Shown here one piece after another: positions 5,806 to 10,287 of a stretch of 10,287 nt of DNA. Every line of letters begins with the position of its first letter. Within the stretch, counting starts at the first letter, position 1. The notes under the pieces were generated by a model that made no database searches, was not told the DNA's origin, and saw only the letters and a program-made list of their open reading frames with translations. The position numbers were made by a program, and so were the translations under genes. Origin of the DNA: Candidatus Altimarinota bacterium (GTDB taxonomy: Bacteria > Patescibacteriota > Gracilibacteria > UBA4473); assembly GCA_026982915.1 (NCBI GenBank), contig JALWQU010000213.1, positions 1-10,287 on the forward strand. Reading direction: 5' to 3'.

Positions 5806-7607
5806 TTCTTCATCATCGCGAAAAAGGCTTCTTGTGGAATAGTCACTTTCCCGAACTGCTTTAGGCGTTTTTTCCCTTCTTTTTGCTTCTTGAGTTTCTT
5901 CTTTTTTCGACTGACATCCCCTCCGTACAGCCCAGCGGTAACATCTTTTCGCATGGCGGAAATTGTTTCTCGTCCAATAATAGTCCCGCCAATAGCCGCC
6001 TGAATCGCGATCGCAAATTGGGCTTTGGGAATAATTTCCTTCAACTTTTCACACCACCGAATCCCAATATTACGAGCGCTGTCACGGTCCACGATCTGGC
6101 TGAGCGCGTCCACTCGATCACCAGCGACAAGAATGTCCAGCCGAACCAAGTCGCCCTCTCGCATGCCAATGGGTTCGTAACTCATGGAGGCGTAACCAGA
6201 GCTAATAGACTTCAAATCATCATAAAAATCCGTCACGATTGATGCCAAGGGAATCTCAAAAGTGAGTTCCACTCGGTCGGCGGTGGTGTACTGTAAGTTT
6301 TTATGTACTCCTCGGCGATCAGTGCAGAGCTTCATAATGCCGCCTACTTGTTCCGAAGGACAGAGAATATTAATCTTCATCCATGGCTCTCGAAGGGCTT
6401 TGTACAAACCGTTTTCAGGAAGATCGGAAGGATTTGAAATTTGGGTCATCGTGCCATCATTCATAATGAGTTCATACCAAACAGAAGGCGCTGTAACGAG
6501 CAGATCAAGATCAAACTCTCGTTCGAGTCGCTCTTGTACGATGTCCAGATGCAAAAGCCCCAAGAATCCCGCTCGAAACCCATGTCCAAGCGCCCCAGAA
6601 TGTTCAGGCTCAAACTTGAGCGAGGCATCATTGAGGGACAGTTTTTCCATCGCTTTTCGCAAGAGTCCAAAATCATCACCGCTTACGGGGTAAATCCCCG
6701 CGTACACAAAAGGGGTTACCTCCGTGTAACCGGGTAAAGGGAGTGTTTTTTCCAGATTTTTTCCCTTGTAAATAGTTTCCCCCACGCGAGCATCAACTAC
6801 ATTTTTGAGACCCGTGACGATGTACCCAACCTCCCCTGTTTCGAGTGATTTTGTCGGGGCGTATTTGGGGTTGAGAAACCCCACTTCAAGCGCTTCGATT
6901 TCTCGACCCGTTCGTAGTAGTTTTAATTTGTCGCCCTTATTGATTTTTCCTGAAAAAACTCTTACCGAACTCACAACCCCTCGGTAGGTGTCGAAAGTTG
7001 AATCAAAAATAAGGGCTTTCGTTTCGGTTTTTTCGGCAAAAACTTCCGCTTTTTCAAATACCTGATTGGCGGATGGTTCGGGAATTTTGGCGACAATAGC
7101 GTCTAATAAAGTGTCTACATTGGTTCCGTCTTTGGCGGAAACCGTTAAAATGTCTTCGGCCGGAAAACCCAAAACATTCTCAATTTCTTCGGCACGCATG
7201 ACCGGGTCTGCAGCGGGAAGGTCGATTTTGTTGAGAACCGGAATAATTGTGAGTCCGTATTCCATAGCGAGAAAAACATTCGCCAGCGTCTGAGCCTCAA
7301 TCCCCTGTGTCGCGTCTACTACCAAGATGGCACCCTCACAAGCGGCTAAAGATCGAGAAACTTCATAGCTAAAATCAACATGACCGGGCGTGTCAATAAG
7401 GTTTAACTGCGTGTTCTTCCAGTTCATTCGAACCGGTTGGAGTTTTATGGTAATGCCTCGTTCTTGTTCGAGCTCCATCGTGTCGAGCATCTGACCGGTT
7501 TTCATGTTCCGTTTTTCAATCGTCCCGGTTATTTCGAGAAACCGGTCGGCAAGAGTTGATTTTCCGTGATCAATATGGGCAATAATACAAAAGTTTCGGA
7601 TCGACAT
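5802..7607 (-). CDS. lepA: Elongation factor 4 (LepA), ribosome back-translocating GTPase
   Basis: LepA/EF4 is a ribosome-associated translational GTPase. The 601-residue protein is full length (E. coli 599). G motifs are AHIDHGKST (G1, 10-18), RGIT (G2, 50-53), DTPGH (G3, 72-76), NKID (G4, 126-129) and SAK (G5, 157-159). The EF-G-like domain segment GALGHGFRAGFLGLLHLDI and the LepA-specific C-terminus (GLYGGDVSRKKKKLKKQKEG, then KRLKQFGKVTIPQEAF) are intact. The start is the ATG before SIRNFCIIAHIDHGKS, the usual LepA N-terminus. No Shine-Dalgarno precedes it, only an A/T-rich leader. It overlaps folK by four bases at its 3' end and is divergent from the pilin operon across 116 A/T-rich bases. 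Confidence 0.98.
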   Translation of the reverse strand: MSIRNFCIIAHIDHGKSTLADRFLEITGTIEKRNMKTGQMLDTMELEQERGITIKLQPVRMNWKNTQLNLIDTPGHVDFSYEVSRSLAACEGAILVVDATQGIEAQTLANVFLAMEYGLTIIPVLNKIDLPAADPVMRAEEIENVLGFPAEDILTVSAKDGTNVDTLLDAIVAKIPEPSANQVFEKAEVFAEKTETKALIFDSTFDTYRGVVSSVRVFSGKINKGDKLKLLRTGREIEALEVGFLNPKYAPTKSLETGEVGYIVTGLKNVVDARVGETIYKGKNLEKTLPLPGYTEVTPFVYAGIYPVSGDDFGLLRKAMEKLSLNDASLKFEPEHSGALGHGFRAGFLGLLHLDIVQERLEREFDLDLLVTAPSVWYELIMNDGTMTQISNPSDLPENGLYKALREPWMKINILCPSEQVGGIMKLCTDRRGVHKNLQYTTADRVELTFEIPLASIVTDFYDDLKSISSGYASMSYEPIGMREGDLVRLDILVAGDRVDALSQIVDRDSARNIGIRWCEKLKEIIPKAQFAIAIQAAIGGTIIGRETISAMRKDVTAGLYGGDVSRKKKKLKKQKEGKKRLKQFGKVTIPQEAFFAMMKK

Positions 7608-7709
7608 AGTGTTTTTTTATTAATTTTTTAAAATAAGGAAAGAATAAAGTATTGCGTGACTGTTTCCTCTTATTTTGTCGAATTTTATTTTACTAAAAAA
7701 AAATATCCT

Positions 7710-7715
7710 TACAAT
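7710..7715 (+). promoter_or_regulatory. Probable -10 box of the minor pilin operon
   Basis: TACAAT lies nine bases before the ATG of the first pilin gene, so transcription should start near 7722, almost at the start codon. The -35 region is poor: only T-rich sequence around 7687-7693. A run of nine A (7695-7703) occupies most of the spacer. The call rests on the -10 box and its similarity to the TACAAT boxes of the PrsW-family and Mur ligase genes. Confidence 0.4.
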
Positions 7716-7723
7716 GAAGAAAA

Positions 7724-8401
7724 ATGACAAATAAAAAATCAGACTTACGACCGGCTTCTTTTAGGTTTTGCAAGCCTGGATTTACGCTCATTGAATTGCT
7801 GGTTGTTATCGTTATTACCGCCATACTAGCTATGGTAGCGGCGCCTGGTCTGATCTCGATGAGACAAGAATACGAGTTTTATGATGATGGACAAAAGCTC
7901 CTCGACCTTATTAGTGAAGCACGATCAAATGCCCTGGCTAATAAAAAATGTGTTGATGGAGGGACTAAACACGATAGTTTAAAATGGTCAGTCCTTTTGG
8001 ATAAGACAACCGCTGCTACAGATCTGTACTGTCAGTGGGATGATGGGACCCCTAAATTTAAAGCGAAAAAACAAATAACGGAGGCTAATTTTGAGCGACG
8101 AAAATTTACAAATCTTAAATCTTTATCAAATGAAGAGCCACCATTAATAGATTTCACCAATAAAAAGGTGCTTATTTCCTACCTTGTCGGGACAGGGCAA
8201 TCAAAAATTGAAGTAGAAACAACATCGTTAATAAGTCCTGGGAAGCTGAATGGTGACTATGAAAAAGACCTAAAGGTGGTTCTGAAATGGGCGAAACCAA
8301 ACACGAAGGAGTTTGTTATTATTTGTCTTGATTCGCTAGCGGGATTTCCTCGGTACAAAGCTAGTAAAGACCTTAATGACCTTATTTGTTCGGCTAAGTA
8401 A
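7724..8401 (+). CDS. Minor type IV prepilin, FimT/GspH-like
   Basis: This is a class III signal protein of a type IV pilus or pseudopilus. A 19-residue basic leader ends KPG, followed by FTLIELLVVIVITAILAMVA (20-39). PilD-type prepilin peptidase should cut after G19 and methylate F20; E24 is the conserved +5 Glu needed for assembly. The 206-residue mature protein has a membrane-spanning helix with EARSNAL (65-71) in the amphipathic part, and a C-terminal globular domain with four Cys (76, 103, 201, 222) that could form disulphides outside the cell. Size and arrangement resemble GspH/FimT minor pilins, but the globular domain itself is not recognisable. It is first in a three-gene operon, with 11 bases to the next start, and no Shine-Dalgarno is present. 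Confidence 0.88.
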   Translation: MTNKKSDLRPASFRFCKPGFTLIELLVVIVITAILAMVAAPGLISMRQEYEFYDDGQKLLDLISEARSNALANKKCVDGGTKHDSLKWSVLLDKTTAATDLYCQWDDGTPKFKAKKQITEANFERRKFTNLKSLSNEEPPLIDFTNKKVLISYLVGTGQSKIEVETTSLISPGKLNGDYEKDLKVVLKWAKPNTKEFVIICLDSLAGFPRYKASKDLNDLICSAK

Positions 8402-8412
8402 AAAAACATACT

Positions 8413-9066
8413 ATGAAGTTAAAAAAACACAGCGGTGAATCGATTATTGAAGTCTTAGCGGCTATTACGATTCTTTCGTTAGTTATGACGGGGACTTTCC
8501 TGATGCTGACGCAGGCCATGAGCCTCAATCGAAGTGTGCGTGATCGAGTAATCGCGATTAATATTGCGCGTGAGGGGATTGAGGCGGTTCGAAATATTCG
8601 GGATACCAACTGGCTGAAATATTCAGGCGATCGACGAAAGAAATGGCTTTGTCAGGATGTAAAGGGGGGGGGTAATTGTAATTTGACTACTATTTTATCC
8701 AGTGGGGAGTACACGGTTGATTATGACTCAGAGGATAATCGATACTATTTAATGAATCAATCACAAGCCCTGGATCTTTCTGATGGTACGGTTGATACTA
8801 CTGATAAAGTCTTTCGGCTTTACAAGAACACTACTGGGAGGCTGGCTCATGATAACACTCTAATCGCTACAAAATACTACCGACAGATTAAGCTTGAGAT
8901 AGAAGATGGTATTTCTTCCACACTTCCAGGTTGTTCCTCTGGTCCACAATGTAAAGAATCCAAAGTGATCGTTACCTCGACCGTCGAGTGGATGGACGAG
9001 GGGAATCCACAGAAGACCGAACTCGTACATCACCTCTATGATTTTTATGAACGAACCGAGTATTAA
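8413..9066 (+). CDS. Minor type IV prepilin, PilV/GspI-like
   Basis: The leader is only eight residues (MKLKKHSG), followed by ESIIEVLAAITILSLVMTG (9-27). Cleavage after G8 leaves E9 as the first mature residue, where Phe, Met or Leu is usual, and E13 is the conserved +5 Glu. The segment AREGIEAVRNIRDTNWL (52-68) resembles the post-helix region of PilV-like pilins. Two close Cys pairs (80 and 89, 174 and 180) suggest extracellular disulphides. The coding sequence includes a run of nine G (8664-8672) encoding Gly85-Gly87, where a one-base slip would truncate the protein. Placement second in the operon, between FimT-like and PilW-like genes, fits the usual minor pilin order. Confidence 0.88.
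   Translation: MKLKKHSGESIIEVLAAITILSLVMTGTFLMLTQAMSLNRSVRDRVIAINIAREGIEAVRNIRDTNWLKYSGDRRKKWLCQDVKGGGNCNLTTILSSGEYTVDYDSEDNRYYLMNQSQALDLSDGTVDTTDKVFRLYKNTTGRLAHDNTLIATKYYRQIKLEIEDGISSTLPGCSSGPQCKESKVIVTSTVEWMDEGNPQKTELVHHLYDFYERTEY
8664..8672 (+). repeat. Homopolymeric G9 tract inside the PilV-like gene
   Basis: Nine consecutive G lie in the codons AAG GGG GGG GGT. In the current sequence the frame is open through the tract. Runs of this length are prone to slipped-strand change, and in other bacteria poly-G tracts drive phase variation of surface structures. Confidence 0.8.
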
Positions 9067-9080
9067 CCGCTAAAAATACC

Positions 9081-10016
9081 ATGAAAAACCCCCTAAAATC
9101 CTATCTTACAAACGCTAAAAAACGAGGTGTCTCCCTCATAGAAATCTTGGTCGCCACGGGTATTGCCGCTATCGTGATTACCTCGATTCTTTCGAGTATT
9201 GGCGGGATTTATGTCGCGCAAAAGAAAAACCGGTTTAGCCAGAATTTTTATTCAGAATCACGAATCCTTATGGAGCGAATTGCTCAGATTGCGAGGAATA
9301 ATACGATTGATTACGATCGGTATTATTGTAACGGAGAGAATACCTGTGATTATCCGGGTCTTTTCTACAAGGATACTGATGGGGATGGAACCTCTGACCG
9401 TAACCTGGGAGGGATGACGGCTCTTGGAGTTGCTGACGATACTACTAAAGCTTTTGACAACACTGATCCACAAGCAACACTCTACCTCATAAATGGAGCG
9501 AGAAATATGAAGACGGCTATTCGTAATAAAACAACCGTACCAGCTGATCGTGTAGAAGTACAACGCCAGCTGGGGGCGGATACGGACAATGATGGTATTG
9601 CCGATCTCTGGGGCCCCTACAATGCTAATGGGGGTGATCTTACGAATTATGCATCGGGCGATATTAATGTTGTGTGGGAGGGGGGCGTCTGCAATGTTAT
9701 TGATGGTCCTGGCCCTGCTAATAAACATGCCGTACTCGGAAATTCATCAGAAGATTTATGCCACAAGGCCACCGATTGGCAATCTATTTCGCCTAAGTCC
9801 ATGAAGGTAACAGACCTGGACTTTCAGCCTTCACCGAACCGTGATCCTTTTTTGAGCTTTAGGATTGATGAAGCACAGATTCACCCGCATGTTTTTATCA
9901 ATATGGCGATCGAGCTTCGTGATCCAGCAAAAAATGGATTTGATCCGATTAAGCAACCAAAAATTGCGTTCCAGACAATGGCGAGCTCGCGTGTCTTTGG
10001 GGACACCAGACGGTAA
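9081..10016 (+). CDS. Minor type IV prepilin, PilW-like, with calcium-loop motifs
   Basis: A 16-residue leader ending KKRG precedes VSLIEILVATGIAAIVITSI (17-36). The predicted cut is after G16, and E21 is the conserved +5 Glu. The amphipathic extension contains SRILMERIAQIARNN (60-74), a frequent PilW-type segment. The large globular domain of about 235 residues carries two nine-residue loops of the form DxDxDGxxD, D98-D106 (DTDGDGTSD) and D167-D175 (DTDNDGIAD). They resemble the calcium loops of thrombospondin type 3 and dockerin repeats. Cys occur at 83, 89, 204 and 227. It is the third and longest gene of the operon, 14 bases after the PilV-like gene, and is followed 14 bases after its stop by a strong terminator. 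Calcium binding is inferred from the motif alone. Confidence 0.87.
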   Translation: MKNPLKSYLTNAKKRGVSLIEILVATGIAAIVITSILSSIGGIYVAQKKNRFSQNFYSESRILMERIAQIARNNTIDYDRYYCNGENTCDYPGLFYKDTDGDGTSDRNLGGMTALGVADDTTKAFDNTDPQATLYLINGARNMKTAIRNKTTVPADRVEVQRQLGADTDNDGIADLWGPYNANGGDLTNYASGDINVVWEGGVCNVIDGPGPANKHAVLGNSSEDLCHKATDWQSISPKSMKVTDLDFQPSPNRDPFLSFRIDEAQIHPHVFINMAIELRDPAKNGFDPIKQPKIAFQTMASSRVFGDTRR

Positions 10017-10030
10017 CAAAAAACCTAAGG

Positions 10031-10065
10031 GACTTATTCAGCTAAGATATGAATAAGTCTTTTTT
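10031..10065 (+). terminator. Rho-independent terminator of the pilin operon, probably bidirectional
   Basis: A perfect 10-bp stem, GACTTATTCA (10031-10040) with TGAATAAGTC (10050-10059), encloses a nine-base loop and is followed by six T (10060-10065). ACCTAA (10023-10028) and TTAGGT (10075-10080) could add an outer stem. Read on the minus strand, the same hairpin is followed by CCTTAGG and then six T, so it can also serve the convergent glycosyltransferase gene, whose stop codon lies inside the stem. Confidence 0.88.
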
Positions 10066-10287
10066 GTGTCTCTTTTAGGTCATAATAATCACGAATAAAA
10101 TCACGGCCATGTTCACACAATGGTGGCAATAAGGCGGGGTTATCCGCTAAGAAGCCTATTTTTTCCGCTAAGCTCATAGCGTTATTGGCCGGAACCAGAA
10201 ACGGATTCCCTTCGAGGATTAAGCCCTTTCGTCCGAGGTAGAAATAATAGTTTTGTAAAATATCTCGAGGGCCCGTCTGGTCAAAAC
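10034..10287 (-). CDS. Probable glycosyltransferase (GT-B, GT4-like), C-terminal 83 residues
   Basis: Only the 3' end is in the window; the open frame enters at 10285 and ends at TAA (10036-10034). The sequence shows GPRDIL (5-10 of the visible part), FLVPANNAMSLAEKIGFLADNP (29-50) and HGRDFIRDYY (59-68). It follows the pattern of the C-terminus of GT4-family enzymes, where a G-x-x-[DE]-I-[IVL] segment, 'LVPxxNxxxLAEKIxxLLxNP' and a final 'GRxFVxxxY' helix are typical. Such enzymes transfer sugars from nucleotide donors to envelope polysaccharides, glycolipids or proteins. An insertion of about ten residues with several Tyr (YYFYLGRKG) separates the first two motifs. The catalytic and donor-binding residues lie outside the window. 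The last codons overlap the bidirectional terminator. Confidence 0.65.
   Translation of the reverse strand, partial: FDQTGPRDILQNYYFYLGRKGLILEGNPFLVPANNAMSLAEKIGFLADNPALLPPLCEHGRDFIRDYYDLKETQKRLIHILAE

Noticed and set aside
5883..7293. Several plus-strand ORFs of 60-143 codons opposite lepA
   Set aside because: They are shadows of a highly conserved full-length lepA; none has a plausible product.
9199..10056. Alternative-frame and antisense ORFs in the PilW-like gene and terminator
   Set aside because: The pilin frame has a signal peptide, +5 Glu and operon position; the others have nothing, and one runs through the terminator.
1..10287. Alternative genetic code with UGA as glycine
   Set aside because: UGA ends lepA, the dUTPase-like, PrsW-family and CPCC genes at expected lengths, and the lepA UGA forms an ATGA overlap with folK.

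Overview
The window reads as chromosomal DNA of a small-genome bacterium, most likely a member of the Candidate Phyla Radiation (Patescibacteria). The evidence is indirect: a Mur ligase without the usual N-terminal domain, minor prepilins carrying the 'EGIEAVRNIRDTNW' type of segment I associate with that group, a PrsW-family protein, almost no Shine-Dalgarno sequences, and short intergenic regions. UGA is used as a genuine stop (dut/dcd-like gene, prsW-like gene, lepA, CPCC gene), so the genetic code is standard. This argues against the lineages that read UGA as glycine. The phylum call is an inference.

Layout from left to right. A 5'-complete, 3'-cut ruvC (minus, 1-434) is preceded by a 352-base gap holding its promoter and a dyad repeat. 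Next is a dUTPase/dCTP-deaminase-fold gene (minus, 787-1443), divergent from a PrsW-family membrane protease gene (plus, 1530-2582). A MurE-like ligase gene (minus, 2607-3917) converges on the PrsW gene and has a near-consensus sigma70 promoter. A plus-strand cluster follows: a 49-codon ORF (4055-4204), a divergent LemA-like membrane protein that starts on the very next base, and a CPCC-family zinc-ribbon protein. A 234-base convergent gap is rich in repeats and palindromes. The minus-strand pair lepA-folK (7607 to 5341) has ATGA overlap coupling. Divergent from it is a tight plus-strand operon of three minor type IV prepilins in the order FimT/GspH-like, PilV-like, PilW-like (7724-10016). The operon ends at a strong hairpin terminator that lies inside the last codons of a convergent gene encoding the C-terminus of a probable GT-B glycosyltransferase (minus, 10034-10287).

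Functionally the window mixes housekeeping (recombination, nucleotide sanitation, translation, folate synthesis), cell envelope work (Mur ligase, glycosyltransferase, LemA-like and PrsW-like membrane proteins) and a surface appendage (minor pilins). I see no phage, IS, CRISPR or defence system. The least ordinary signals are: a three-copy CCTTT-N5-AAAGG dyad in non-coding DNA; an imperfect nested palindrome with a 26-base direct repeat between the CPCC gene and folK; a nine-G tract inside the PilV-like gene; two calcium-loop-like motifs in the PilW-like pilin; a dUTPase-type active site on a Dcd-like protein; and -10 boxes placed so close to start codons that leaderless transcription is suggested.
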